Origin: Spiroplasma_E sp902809815
GTDB taxonomy: Bacteria; Bacillota_I; Bacilli_A; Mycoplasmatales; VBWQ01
Assembly: GCF_964030925.1 (NCBI RefSeq)
Contig: NZ_OZ034992.1
Span: 1,906,455-1,970,454 of the forward strand
Length of the DNA: 64,000 bases
Direction: 5' to 3'
Part shown: positions 43,617 through 54,395 of the stretch, in pieces
How positions within the stretch are numbered: position 1 is the stretch's first letter
Layout of the letters: every line of letters starts with the position of its first letter
Made by a program: the position numbers and the translations under genes
The notes under the pieces: model-generated
What the model was told of the DNA's origin: nothing
The model's database searches: none
Seen by the model: the letters and a program-made list of their open reading frames with translations, nothing else

Positions 43617-43704
43617 ATGAAAAGATTACTAACTATTTTAGGGACACTAATTTTAATTAAGAACAAGTTTAACTATTATGGCATGTAGTGAAACCAAACA
43701 ATAA
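43617..43704 (+). pseudogene. Relic of a lipoprotein N-terminus
   Basis: ATG 43617 begins MKRLLTILGTLIL, then a frame change gives TSLTIMACSETKQ with a lipobox (MAC). Together they form a typical Spiroplasma lipoprotein signal. The following 100 bases have degraded fragments. The rest of the 43460-43890 gap shows nothing else. Confidence 0.5.
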
Positions 43705-44235
43705 ATACAATCCTTGCCAATACAAGTATCAAAATGAAATGAAAATAATGGTAATGATTTAGTTATCAGTTTCAAAAAAAGCAAACAAAAATATGAAATG
43801 CCTAGAAGGTACCAATTAATATTTTTTTTCTTTCTGTAATTATTAATTTAAATAAGGAATTTGAAATTATTAATAATAATTTTTTTAAAAGGAGATTTTA
43901 TGAAAAAATATCGTAAATTTTTTATAATTTTCATAGTTTTATTGGTTACTGGTTTACTTGCTTGAATTATTGTTTGAAGTTGCCAAACTAATTATAATCG
44001 TGATTATTATCTTAGTTTATTACGTTATCGTTGATCATCAGAAATGACTAGTTTTATTAAAGAGAATGAACGAAAAATTAAAAACCCAGCTAGTCAAATG
44101 GCAAATAATGAATTTAATAGTTTTTATGATACTGCTAGTAAACCATTATCTTTTCTTGATTTTAATCAATTAGCACATGATTTAACTAATACACGACTAG
44201 GAACTCAAAACAATAATGTTGATTGAGAAAAATTA

Positions 44236-45382
44236 GGTGGTTGGCGGTGGTTGGCCCTTAATTACTGGACCATTTTTGATATAAAATTCTAAATTTTAAT
44301 TTGTAAAATTGGTGGTTTTAGAAATTTAGAATGTATTCTTTCATAATTATAAAACATAACATATTGATTTACATCATTTATAGCTTCATTGATGGATAAA
44401 TATTGATTTGATCCTTTAGGTAGTCATTCTTGAGATAAATGAGAAAATCAGTTTTCAGATAATACATTACCACCAATATCATAAGGTTGTTTTTTGCTTA
44501 AAATTATTTGTTTATCCTCTGCTCATTTTGTGATATCCTGACAATAAAATTCGTTGGCGTTATCTGAATGTAAAATAACATTTTTTACTTGATTTCAAGA
44601 AAATTGTTTGTTGATTTTTTCAAGAGCAGGAAGAATTAAATCCTGATATGATTTATTAGGAGCAATATTATAACTAACAACATTATTTGAATAAAAATCA
44701 ATAATTACAAAAAGATATAATCATCCTTCTTTAGTATTTATTTGTTTAGTGTCCATTGATCAAATTTGATTTGAAGAGGTTGTACTTTTATAATCTTTGT
44801 TTACTTTATCCATTGTAGGTATTCACTTATTTGGATTTTTTTTGTTTTTAGGATAGTTATTTTTAGTTTGTTTTAATCCTTGAATATTGTGTTCTTTCAT
44901 AATTTTTCGCATTTGTTTTATTGATAATTCTATATTTAAAATGATATTTTTTTCTTGTTTTAATCACTCTTTAAAAGCTGAAAAAATTCTTAAATATCCA
45001 TAAATTCTGCCTTTTCTTGTAGAATGAAATTCGATTAAAAGTTGGCATATTTTTTGATATTTATGATTGCATTTAATAATATGATTTTCTTCTTTTTTAA
45101 TAGGTTTTTGTTTATTTTTTAAAAAGTAATATGTTGATCTGTTTAATTGAAGATATTGACATAGGTTTCTAATTGAATATTGATTTTTACAATCATCAAT
45201 AATTTTAATTTTTTCTTTGATATTTAATTTGTTAATTACTAATGCTATTTGTTTAATTTTATCCATTAATAAAAATCCTTTCAGGTTAAAATTAGTGTTA
45301 ATTATATAACACAATTGTTTTTAGAATACATTCAGGTTTTTTAAATTAATGGTCTAGTAAAAAGGGCTAAGTGGCAAGTGGC
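44236..45382 (-). mobile_element. IS3-family element, copy D
   Basis: Reverse orientation, inserted in a lipoprotein gene. Both ends have doubled flanking units (GGTGGTTGGC twice on the left, AGTGGCA-type twice on the right). The target duplication is not clean (TTA against TAT). Confidence 0.85.
44289..45266 (-). CDS. IS3-family transposase (copy D)
   Basis: 325 residues, same intact protein as copies A, B and C, DDE residues present. ATG 45266 with the same AAAGGA leader. Confidence 0.85.
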
Positions 45383-45839
45383 TATTAAAGAAATTATCGC
45401 AAACTATCAAGCGGGTTGATGGGCAACTAGTAACATAATTAGTGTTAGTACTCATGAATATGGTCAAGCTTTCGATAATTTTTTATCATTAACGGATGCT
45501 GAACGTAGTACGTTTAATAACAATTGAAATTGACCTAAAAATAATAAAATCGAAAATTGTTTACTTAATAAAAATATTTGGGAGATTGTCAAAAATCCGG
45601 AATAAATTAATTCATATAGTCTTATTATTATGTTAGACAAGAAATAATTTGGATTTTTATGAAATTGTATTTAAATAATATAATTTTTTTAACTTAAATG
45701 CAACTAAAATACTTATTTTTAAAAATTACTAAAAAATTAAAAAATAAATTTAATATTTATACACAACAAAAATTCTTATTAAAGCGTATTTAATAAGTTT
45801 TATTCTATTTTGATTTTTAAAAAAAAGTTAAATTTTAAT

Positions 45840-46970
45840 TTATAATAATTGTATCTCTGTATTTATCTTATTACATTTAAAAATAACCATTTTAATATAA
45901 ATTGAAATATTATAAGTTCTATTACCAAGCATTTCTTTTAAAACATGTCAAATATTAGTTTCAGTAAAGCAACCAATATTTCATTTCTTACCTTGATTTT
46001 CAATACCTTGTTTATTATTTTTAAAATATTTTTTCTTTAATTTTTTATGATTTTCTAATTCTTTATATAAATAATCAATTAATTGTTCATATTGACCATT
46101 ATTAATTAAATTTTTACAGTAATTATATTCTTTTAAATATTTTCCTTTATTTCCCGCCATTATACCAAGATATAATGTTCTAATTAAATGGAATTTATCT
46201 AAAACAAACTGTGCACCTAAATAATTAGCAACTTCTTTAATTCATCCTGCACTATCACCACAAATAATAATTTTTGCTTGCTCAATATTTTCATAAAATT
46301 TTTGACAATGTTCTTTAACAAATTCAGAAGTTTTTTTAACTCCAATTGCTGTTTTTGTTGGTCTAATAATTGCTTTTACTCTTTTATTTTGTACTTTGTG
46401 ATTAATATTATCTGTATATGTTACTATTAATCGCATAGAATGTTTTGTACCTTTACGTTTAAAATTTCAAAATTTTCGGTGGCCATCATCAATTGCTACA
46501 AAAATAGGTTGATTTTTTTCTAATTTTACTTTTACTGGATTTGCTTCAATTACTTCTAAATTTTTAAAAACTCTATGAATAGAACTAAGACTAATATTTG
46601 CTTTTTTTATAATATCTCAAATATCTCTGTATCTTTTTCCATCAGCAAAATATTCAATAATAGTTTGTTCAATATCTTCACCTATTCTTTTATATTTTGG
46701 CAGTTCTAGTATTTCATCAACTAAACAAATACGAACTCATTTTTGCAATTTTTCATCAAAGTATTCATAAATTCTTCTTTTATAAGTTACTAATCCATAC
46801 ATTATTTTTCTTGTTCGATATTGATAATCAACAATTTTATATTTCTTTTTATCTCTTGTATTTTTTATTCTTCAATCTATTTTTTCTCATTTATTTGTTA
46901 TATGTTTTAAAACTAATTTATCAATTTTTGCATTTTGTTCTCTAAAATTTCATTTATAATTAAAATTCAA
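45840..46970 (-). CDS. ISLre2-type (UPF0236) transposase
   Basis: 376 residues, a little short for the family. N-terminal YKRRIYEYFDEKLQKWVRIC and LVDEILELPKY correspond to the conserved opening. The core has PIFVAIDDGHRKFW, MRLIVTYTDN, IIICGDSAGWIKEV and FVLDKFHLIRTL, the acidic and His residues typical of UPF0236. TTG at 46970 is the likely start, with AGGAG eight bases upstream. The flanks (45606-45839 and 46971-47257) hold no gene, and no clear inverted repeats were found. Confidence 0.75.
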
Positions 46971-47257
46971 ATTTACTTCTCCTAACTATTTTAAAAAAAT
47001 CAAAATTTATTGTAAATAATTTAAAATATTAATTTACTTGTTTATTATATACATATATAAGTGTAATTTAAAATTCAATAAAAAAACCACTTTCATATTT
47101 AAAATATAATAAACAATTTCAATATAATTAATAGTATAGGTCTCACAAAATAAACACCTTTTATTTAGGCGTTATTTTGCATTTAAAAGCATACTTGTAA
47201 AAATAATCAAAAATAGTACAATTAAAACGTAAAATCAAGGAAAAAAGGAGTAATTTA

Positions 47258-48157
47258 ATGAATCCAGAATATTTAAAAATTATTAAAGTTGAGTTTATGC
47301 ATGGTGTAGAAGAACCTTGATGCAATAACCAAGGAGTTGCTATTTTACCTCATGTTATTAAAAACAATGAATATTATTATTTACTAGTTAAAGAAAATAA
47401 TCCATTATTTAAAGATAAAGAAATTAGTGAATATGGTACTATCACTGGAGGTCTTGAAAATCTTGACCCTTATCAAACAGTAATTAATGAAATGTTAGAA
47501 GAAACTGGAATTGATGTTAAAAATGATAAATCAAAAATTTATTATTTAGGTAAACATTATGCAAATAAATCAAGTACAAAAATATTCTATTTTTTTTCTA
47601 TAGATTTAACAATGTTGAATTTGGATTTAACAAAAACATACAAAGGTAATGGTGATGGAACAGAAGCAGAAAAAGACATCATTGCAAAATTTATAAGTTA
47701 TGAAAAAATTTGCAAATCTAATGATTCTTTATGTTTAGCAATTTTAGGTAAATGAACTTCTAGAAAAAAAACAATAAAAGAAAAAGCAAAACAACTATTT
47801 AATTTTAAAAATGACATATTATCTCATAAGTTTTTAACTGGAATTCATATTAATGAAATTGACGAAGAAAACCCAGAATTAATAAAGGATTTTTTACCTA
47901 TAGAAAATCGACAAGATTTTTTGAAACTTGAAGAAGATTTAGACAATAGTATATTTGATAAACTGCAAAGATTAAGTGATGAAATGTTAATTTCACATTC
48001 ATCAAATTTACATGAAGATTTGAAATTACAAGCTCATAAATTTTACCATAAAAATAAAAATATTTTTCAAGAATCTGAAGAAATAAATAAATTAGGTGAT
48101 GAATATTATTCAGTTCCAGAAATTTATGAAATAAATTCAACTGCACCTCATTTATAA
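47258..48157 (+). CDS. NUDIX-like hydrolase with C-terminal extension
   Basis: 299 residues. Residues 65-95 read EYGTITGGLENLDPYQTV and NEMLEETGI, a NUDIX box (Gly-Gly, then E-x-x-E-E-T-G) with Asn in place of the usual Arg. NUDIX enzymes cleave nucleoside diphosphate derivatives. The last 150 residues are helical and not recognised. AAAGGAG precedes ATG 47258. A hairpin (47146-47179) lies upstream. The next gene follows 17 bases on, suggesting a unit. Confidence 0.6.
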
Positions 48158-48174
48158 AAAAGGAGTAATTTATT

Positions 48175-48511
48175 ATGAAAACATGAATAAAAACAAATTT
48201 AAGTAAAATAACATTAGCATTAGCACTAACTGGTGCTACAACCGGAACAATAGGTTTAATCATGGGGGGTGCTTACCCATAATCTTAGTGGACTTAAATA
48301 TTTTTTAGCATCAAATAAGGAACTTATAATGGGAGTTCAAAAAATATGAATGTCTGATATTCATAATATATCAGTTGATATTAAAAGTGAATTTAAAATT
48401 TATTTTGCTGATACTCCTAAAAAAACCAAATTTTATAATGATGGAGATTCTGTTGAAAGAATAGATATACCATGAGTTAAAGATTATTATCCTGATGGAT
48501 ATTTTTGATAA
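48175..48511 (+). pseudogene. Signal/membrane-anchored small protein switched off in a G6 tract
   Basis: ATG 48175 (AGGAG) begins a membrane segment (ITLALALTGATTGTIGLIM) and then six G (48264-48269), after which the frame stops at 48282. With five G the frame continues VLTHNLSGLKYFLASNKEL to TAA 48509, a 111-residue protein. A G run is rare in this AT-rich DNA, so this may be a phase-variable switch. Function unknown. It is convergent with the phage-like operon, ending one base before it. Confidence 0.55.
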
Positions 48512-50548
48512 TTAAATTTCTATATTTATATAAGAAATATTCTCATTATATTTATCAAATAAATTAATATTAGTTAAATTTACTTCTTGTTTATCTACTA
48601 CTAAAATCAAATCATAATTACCAGCACCAAAAATACCACTAATTTCAATCCGATTTAAGTTATTAATCGGATTTTCAATTTGTAATTCGAATTCAATATC
48701 ATTATCAATTTGTGAAATTTCTTTATAAAATTCTAATTTTGAAAATAATTGAGATTTATTTGAACCATATAAATTTAAAGCATTTTCAATTTTGTTTTTT
48801 TCAATAATTACTCTTGTAAAATATTTTCCATATTCACCGTTAGCTAATGTTCAATCAGCAGGAATTAATGACGGAATATTATTACTTTCTAATTCATTGG
48901 TAATTGATAATCAATTAAATTGATTGTCATCTAACTTGAATAATTCATTTTGACTAATATCATTATTTTTTAATTTAATGTTATTAATATCAGTAAAATC
49001 AAAATATGGAGATTTTAATATTACCTTTACATCTTTAAATTGCCAAATATCATTTTTATTAGGTTTTATTGGACTTGATTTTAATTCAAAATAGTAAGGT
49101 AATAAAATCTTATTATCATCATTTAATCCTTTATTTATTGATAAAGATGAATAAATATATTTTGACAACATAATAAATAATTGTTTAAATATTTTAACTT
49201 GTAATAAATCAATATAATTTGGATAATCTAATTCTCATTGCTTAAATAAATTAGTAATAACTTCATCAGGTTTTTGTCCCGAAAATGTATCACGTAATTC
49301 TGCTATTTTATTTGTTGGTTTACCCGTATGTTCATCATAAGTTGCTCCTTCAAAATTTCTATTATAGTTATATGTATAACTTAACATATTTAATAATAGT
49401 TGTTGTAAACTATCATTAGTTGGTGCATCTTTTATTTCTAATTCAACATCTAAAAATTTATCATTTGTAGCAATACTTGTATATTCTTTTCCAATTGGAC
49501 CACTCTGAATTTTTCATACTTCTTTATCTTTAAGTTCTTTCTTTTCTTTTAATGGTCATTCTCCAAAAGAATAGGAACTTAAAAAATATCCTAATCAAGC
49601 ATGTGTAACTCTTGCGTTTTTAATTATTTCTTTTCTTGTTTCTTTACCCCCACCAATAGCAATTAAATCTAAAACTGATTTTTCTTGTCCTATAAATTGT
49701 TTTGCTAAATTTCAAGGTAATATTTGTTCACTAAATCATTGTTGTAATATTCTAACTTTTGGTTGAGTTTCAATAGGCATTGATAATAGTGGAAATGCTA
49801 TCTTATCTTTAACAAATAACTTTGGGTATACTTCCATATTATCAACTTCACCAAGTACCTTTATATTGCCAAAAATCATGCTTCTAGGAGCTTTAATTTT
49901 TAAACCAATTACTTTTGTATCTTTGTCTAATGGTTTTTGTAATTTAATAATAATGGGATAACCATCTCTTGTTTTAAAATCTTTAATTTTAATAATAGTA
50001 ATACTTTTAGTACTTCTTGTTTTTGGATTTTGATATGGTTGTGAATAATTATTAATAATATATAAATTATCAATATTATTTTCAGTTAATGGTTCATTAA
50101 TAGAAACAGCATATAATTTAAATTGATTTAATAAATTTATTTCTTGAAATATTAAATTTTTAATATCAGTCATACTATATTCAATTGTATTATCATTAAT
50201 ATTAGTACTTGCTCTTTGATTTAATTGCATAGTAAAATCAGATGTTTCAACTGCAATAGTTTTTAATACTTTATCAATATCAATAAAACCTATTTTAATA
50301 GTATTTGCTGAAAATCTTAAACTATTATTTTCATTATTTTTAAATAAACGTTCAATTTCATAAATATATATAGTTCTTTTTTTAAATTCATCGTATGCTC
50401 TATTAATATCTGGGTCACTAGTAGCACTCATCATATTAGTAAAATCATAAGGAATATTATCAATTAAATAATCATTTTCTACTTCTGCTTGATTAAGTTT
50501 AGTTTGTTTCTGTGGAAACTTCGTTTGTGGTTTGTTGTTGTTTTCCAT
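48512..50548 (-). CDS. Large virion-like protein of second phage-like operon
   Basis: 678 residues, no family recognised. Polar, Asn/Ile-rich, no membrane segment, mixed beta with a few Trp read from TGA. Last gene of the operon. It overlaps the upstream gene by 50 bases. Size, composition and position match the large gene at 1-2106, though I see no clear sequence match between them. Structural role inferred. Confidence 0.55.
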
Positions 50549-51134
50549 TGTTCTCTCCTATTAATTGGTTATTTTTGGGATTAAATAATTTTAATTTAAC
50601 TGTTAAGTTATTAATTTCTTGTTCATCATTAATATTAAATGTTTTACTATTTAATAAATCTTTATCTAAACGTACTAATATTTGAATAAATTTAAGAATA
50701 TCAATATTAAATTGCCATAATTTTTGTTCAATATAATTAATGGTTGAAATATTTACAGCTGTACTTTCGGGAACTGATTGTTGTGCAGATTTCTTTTGAC
50801 TTGGTATATGAATACCACAACGTTTAAATATTTCATTAACATTTCAATCGTATATATCAGTTAAGTTTTTACCTTTAAAGTTGCTATTTGTCATATTGAT
50901 ATTTTCGTTTTGTTCATTATTATCTCCACCGCTTTTAAATATGTAATTTTTAGTAACTAATGTTCTTACTGCTTCTTCTAATGTTGATTGAACATTACCA
51001 TAAGTTTGACTAAATATAAATTTAGGTGAATTTAAAATGGTATCTAAAACAATTTGTTCATAAATGACATCTAATGCTTTAATTTTATCCATTACTTTAT
51101 TACAATCTGCTAGTTCATTTGCTTTATTTCTCAT
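50499..51134 (-). CDS. Phage-like protein of unknown function
   Basis: 211 residues. N-terminal half is helical (ALDVIYEQIVLDTILN, TLEEAVRTLVTKN), followed by a polar linker and another helical part. It overlaps the next gene by 50 bases in another frame. No SD close to ATG 51134, so coupling with a short upstream frame is likely. Could be a head or portal-associated protein; that is a guess from order only. Confidence 0.5.
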
Positions 51135-51169
51135 AATTGCTATTGGTATATATTAACATTCTCCTAATC

Positions 51170-51355
51170 TTATCCCAATAATCAATCTTTAACTAATTGT
51201 GGCATTTCACTTATTAATTTTTTATAATCATTAACTGCGTTTTCTAATGTATCAATATCAGAAAATTTAAAACAATTATCAATATGTAAATCAAAATCTC
51301 TATCAATACTGATATCTTGTTTTCTATATTTTTCATTAAATTCAATTTTTGTCAT
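51170..51355 (-). CDS. Small hypothetical phage protein
   Basis: 61 residues, acidic, ending VKDWLLG. GGAG precedes the ATG. Overlap or 1-base spacing to the next gene upstream. No family recognised. Confidence 0.55.
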
Positions 51356-51356
51356 A

Positions 51357-51545
51357 TTATTTTTCTCCTTTATTAATTTTTTCGTTTAATTTTGCTAATT
51401 TTTTTTGATGTTTTATAATTTTGTTATTTGCTCTAACATGTTTTGGAGTTGTGATAAATCTTTTTAATAAAACAATAATTTCTCTGCAAATTAATGTTCC
51501 AACACTTGTTCCAATAATTATTAATTCATGTAAAAATTCTTTCAT
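51357..51545 (-). CDS. Single-TM small membrane protein (holin-like)
   Basis: 62 residues. One hydrophobic stretch near the N-terminus (ELIIIGTSVGTLICREIIVLL), then a strongly basic tail. Such one-TM basic proteins in phage operons are often holins; no proof here. Confidence 0.55.
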   Translation of the reverse strand: MKEFLHELIIIGTSVGTLICREIIVLLKRFITTPKHVRANNKIIKHQKKLAKLNEKINKGEK

Positions 51546-51579
51546 TTCAATATTTTCCTTTCAATTATTTATTTTTTAA

Positions 51580-51738
51580 TTATTCATCAAATTGACCACC
51601 ATTAATTCTTTCAATCATCGATTTTGAATTACTTATAATAGTTACTAATAAAGAAATTTCTTTATTTAATTGTTCCATCCTTTCTTTATGTGTTTTTATT
51701 TCGTGATTATAATATTCAATTAATTTTTCTTTATTCAT
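51580..51738 (-). CDS. Small helical phage protein
   Basis: 52 residues, helical, starting MNKEKLIEYYNH and ending GGQFDE, similar in style to the 55-residue protein at 5490-5657 of the first phage-like region (MNKEKLISW, end GEFDNE). AGGAGG SD. Role unknown. Confidence 0.5.
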   Translation of the reverse strand: MNKEKLIEYYNHEIKTHKERMEQLNKEISLLVTIISNSKSMIERINGGQFDE

Positions 51739-51754
51739 AAATTACTCACCTCCT

Positions 51755-52579
51755 TTATAAACTCATGTGATTATAATCTCAATTTAATGAAGCATTATCG
51801 TGATTTAATGCTACTTTGCTCATATTATCACTACCGTATTGACTAGTTGTTTCACTATTAATTGTGAATCTATTATCATTTACTAATCTTGCAGTTTCAT
51901 CATTAAATGATGTTTCTTGCATTTCTTGAATATGATTTGTAGTTTCCATAGGTAGTAAATTATGGATTATTTCACTTGCACCAGCAATAATAGTAGGTAC
52001 TGCATAAGCATTATTAAAATCATTATTTTTCCCCATAGCAACACCACTACTAATCAAACAACCACCAGTACCCATATTTGCTATTTTTCTTATTGCTTCA
52101 AATCTATTAGGTATTAACTCAGTTAATCCACTAATAAGATTTGAAATACCATAAGTATTTAATGAAATATAAGTATCTCAATCCATTAATGACTGATGTT
52201 CTTGTTTATTTAATAGTAATCATGGCGGACCTTCTGTTGTGGTTGTAGTAATTATTGGAATTGGTGTTGTTGGAATAATAGGATTAATATTATTTTTTGT
52301 TCATTTACTATAATTTGCTAAACCAATTGTTCCTAATCCTAATGCTATTTTTTTAGAACTATTAATTAATTTAGTTTTAGTATTTGGTCTTTGATTTAAA
52401 TTTCAAATATCTAAACCTAATTTTTTACCAAATAATAAACTATTAATTGAACCTAATAATGGACTATCTATTACTTGACCATAATAAGCACTTGTACCTA
52501 TCATTGCACAAATTGGACTTATACCAGTTCTAATTAATTTAGTTAAAGTATAATTTGATTGATTTTCTATATTTGGCAT
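51755..52579 (-). CDS. Phage-like protein with Gly/Ala hydrophobic segments
   Basis: 274 residues. Several short hydrophobic stretches (SPICAMIGTSAYYG, IALGLGTIGLANY, CLISSGVAMG) separated by polar parts and a Pro/Thr linker (NPIIPTTPIPIITTTTEGPP). It may be membrane-associated or an injected virion protein. No family recognised. Confidence 0.55.
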
Positions 52580-52590
52580 TTTAATCTCCT

Positions 52591-52827
52591 TTAATTTTCT
52601 AATTTTTTAATTGTTACTTTAATTCAACCTTGATAAACATCATTATCACCAACTATTAATGCAACATTACTTTCGGGATCAGAAACAATTATGTGTTTTG
52701 ATTTAACATTTGGGTATTGTCTTAAAATAATTGCTCTAATATCATTACTTGTATGAATTGCTTTTGGAAATGGTGATAATATTTCAATTTCATCTTTATT
52801 TTCAAACAAAGTAGGTAATATTATCAT
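52591..52827 (-). CDS. Small hypothetical phage protein
   Basis: 78 residues, probably a compact alpha/beta fold (IILPTLFENKD, AIILRQYPNV, HIIVSDPESNVALIV). TGA near the end is Trp. Coupled by TAATG with the upstream gene. No family recognised. Confidence 0.55.
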
Positions 52828-52988
52828 TAATTATTCTCCTTATTTTTAATTTGATTAGAAATTTCACTTAATATTTTCAATATTTTATATTCATTTTTTA
52901 AATCTTTAATTATATAAATTAAAATTATTATTAGTGTTATAGATGTTATTAATATTGGTACTATCAATAAAATTTTTCATAATATCAT
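52827..52988 (-). CDS. Single-TM small membrane protein with coiled coil
   Basis: 53 residues: hydrophobic IILILIYI-type segment at residues 5-29, then a helical Lys/Glu tail. The topology is that of phage spanin or holin accessory proteins; role not shown. Confidence 0.5.
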
Positions 52989-52991
52989 TTT

Positions 52992-53285
52992 TTACTCTTT
53001 TCATTTTTTAAATCATTTAACATTGATTGAACAAAATGCACGATTTATATTCATATTTCAATTATTAAAGATTTCACCAGTTACTATAATTTCATCATTT
53101 TTGTTTAATAAAATACATCGTTTATAAAGTTTTGGGTTGTTAAAAATTAAAGTAACATAGTTTAAACCATTTCATTGACCTCGAACACTATAATATAATT
53201 CTTTATTACCTTTTTCGTAATATTTTGCTTCAATAGTGTTACTTAGTTTTACTGTTAATTTGACATAATTTGCTTTATCTTTCAT
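52992..53285 (-). CDS. SSB-like OB-fold protein
   Basis: 97 residues. The strand pattern VKLTVKLSN, KELYYSVRGQWNGLNYVTL, DEIIVTGEIFNNW and NRAFCSINVKWF resembles a small OB fold of phage SSBs, with several Trp and Tyr that could stack on single-stranded DNA. It lies next to a RuvC-like nuclease. The SSB assignment is inferred from pattern and context. Confidence 0.5.
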
Positions 53286-53287
53286 TT

Positions 53288-53752
53288 TTATAATTTCCTT
53301 AAATAATTATCGAAAATTAATATTTTTTTATGATTTTTTAAATAATATTGAATATGCTTATAAGCATCTTGTTCATGTTTTGTTAATTTTATATTTCCTT
53401 TATAATTTGTTATTTTATTTTTATTTTTTGGGTGGTTTTCTAGATAATCTCAGTTGAAAACATCTTGTACTAATACCATTAATGCACCAATAATTTTAGG
53501 TGTTGCTAATGGATTAGTTAATAATTGTTTTGAACTTAAAAAGAAATTTTCTATAATAACTAATATTTTTTTATCAATAAATTTTTCTTTAATTAATTGC
53601 ATTTTTTCTTTATACATATTTTTAGTTCATAAAACAGTTAATGTATTAAATGTTTCATTAAAAACAATATTATTAGTTTCACTTGAATATATAACCATTC
53701 CATTACTACCTATTCCTGCTGGGTCAATACCAATAATTAAGTCATATTGCAT
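53288..53752 (-). CDS. RuvC-like nuclease, short form
   Basis: 154 residues. DLIIGIDPAGIGSNGMVIYS is a RuvC/RNase H first strand with catalytic Asp and Gly-rich turn. VIIENFFL near residue 72 gives the second acid, and KHEQDAYKHIQYY near residue 130 supplies the last Asp in a helix. Likely cuts branched DNA. It differs from the 196-residue protein at 4626-5216 in length and in the region between the acids. 3-base gap to the SSB-like gene. Confidence 0.7.
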
Positions 53753-53754
53753 TA

Positions 53755-53955
53755 TTAATCAAATTCACCATTATTGATTTTTTTAATTAATGAATAATAT
53801 ATGGCATCAACATTTGCACTTCTATATCCATCATTTTCAATTTTATTTTCTAAATATGTAATGAATTTTGCTTTATTAAAAGAATTATGGTATGGAGAAT
53901 CACAAATTCCAGTAGTATTTTCAGTTAAACTTTTACATGTAATACATCTAGTCAT
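53755..53955 (-). CDS. Small zinc-binding protein
   Basis: 66 residues from ATG 53955 (GGTGA upstream). CITC near the start and a Cys 11 residues later (GICDSPYH) suggest one zinc site; the rest is helical, ending NNGEFD. The start overlaps the upstream stop. Confidence 0.55.
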   Translation of the reverse strand: MTRCITCKSLTENTTGICDSPYHNSFNKAKFITYLENKIENDGYRSANVDAIYYSLIKKINNGEFD

Positions 53956-54226
53956 TATCAAATTCACCATTTTTTATTTTTACTAATAAAATATTTAATT
54001 CATTAAATAATGATGAATCAGCACGATACAAATTTTTATCTAACATTATTTTTTCTAATTCTTTAATTAATTTTTCTTTATATTCATTAATTATTTCTTT
54101 TTTAAAATTTTCTTTTAATTTTTCTATATTATTTAAATGTTCTTCTGTTATTTCTTGATTACGTTTTTTATTATATTTATTAATAATTTCTTGGTCTTTA
54201 TAAGAAAATATTTTTTGTTTATTCAT
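53948..54226 (-). CDS. Helical coiled-coil protein
   Basis: 92 residues, almost all Lys/Glu/Leu/Ile helix (EEHLNNIEKLKENFKKEI), a likely coiled coil. Ends KNGEFDND, sharing the ending motif (NGEFD) with neighbouring genes. Function unknown. Confidence 0.55.
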   Translation of the reverse strand: MNKQKIFSYKDQEIINKYNKKRNQEITEEHLNNIEKLKENFKKEIINEYKEKLIKELEKIMLDKNLYRADSSLFNELNILLVKIKNGEFDND

Positions 54227-54393
54227 ATTTATATCTCCTACTTAATCTAACATTTAAAATACAGTCATAACAAATTGCTTTATTATTTTTGTCTCTTAAA
54301 AAGTTTTGTCTTGTTTTTATATCATTAGTATTAAAGAATAAATAATCTAATTTATGTTGTTTACAAGTTCAACAAAAATACTTTTTTTTGCAT
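54219..54393 (-). pseudogene. Zinc-ribbon miniprotein, out of frame with its start by one A
   Basis: The body reads YFCWTCKQHKLDYLFF and ICYDCILNV: two CxxC pairs, a zinc ribbon ending in the start of the next gene. The only ATG (54393) is followed by eight A; seven would put it in frame. So it is either disrupted, slippage-expressed or a homopolymer error. Confidence 0.45.
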
Positions 54394-54395
54394 AA

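Larger units (their letters stand above)
43900..45605 (+). pseudogene. Lipoprotein gene interrupted by IS3 copy D, possible metalloprotease-like
   Basis: ATG 43900 (AAAGGAG) begins a membrane signal (VLLVTGLLAWIIVWSC) with a possible lipobox Cys. 112 codons are read before the IS at 44236. After it the frame resumes at 45383 as IKEIIANYQAGWWATSNI and includes STHEYGQAFDNFLSL, close to a zinc-protease HExxH helix but with Gln for the second His. It ends TAA 45603. About 187 native residues without the IS. A fragment at 55471-55848 carries a FAEAFAEWL motif that would suit the second half of such a protease. Confidence 0.6.

Noticed and set aside
45606..47257. Clear terminal inverted repeats for the ISLre2-type element
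   Set aside because: Only a weak AT-rich match (TTTTAAAAA-ATCAAAAT-like) on the two sides, not distinguishable from chance.
47898..48263. Minus-strand frame opposite the NUDIX-like gene
   Set aside because: Covers the end of a supported gene and the signal region of the next; no start signals.
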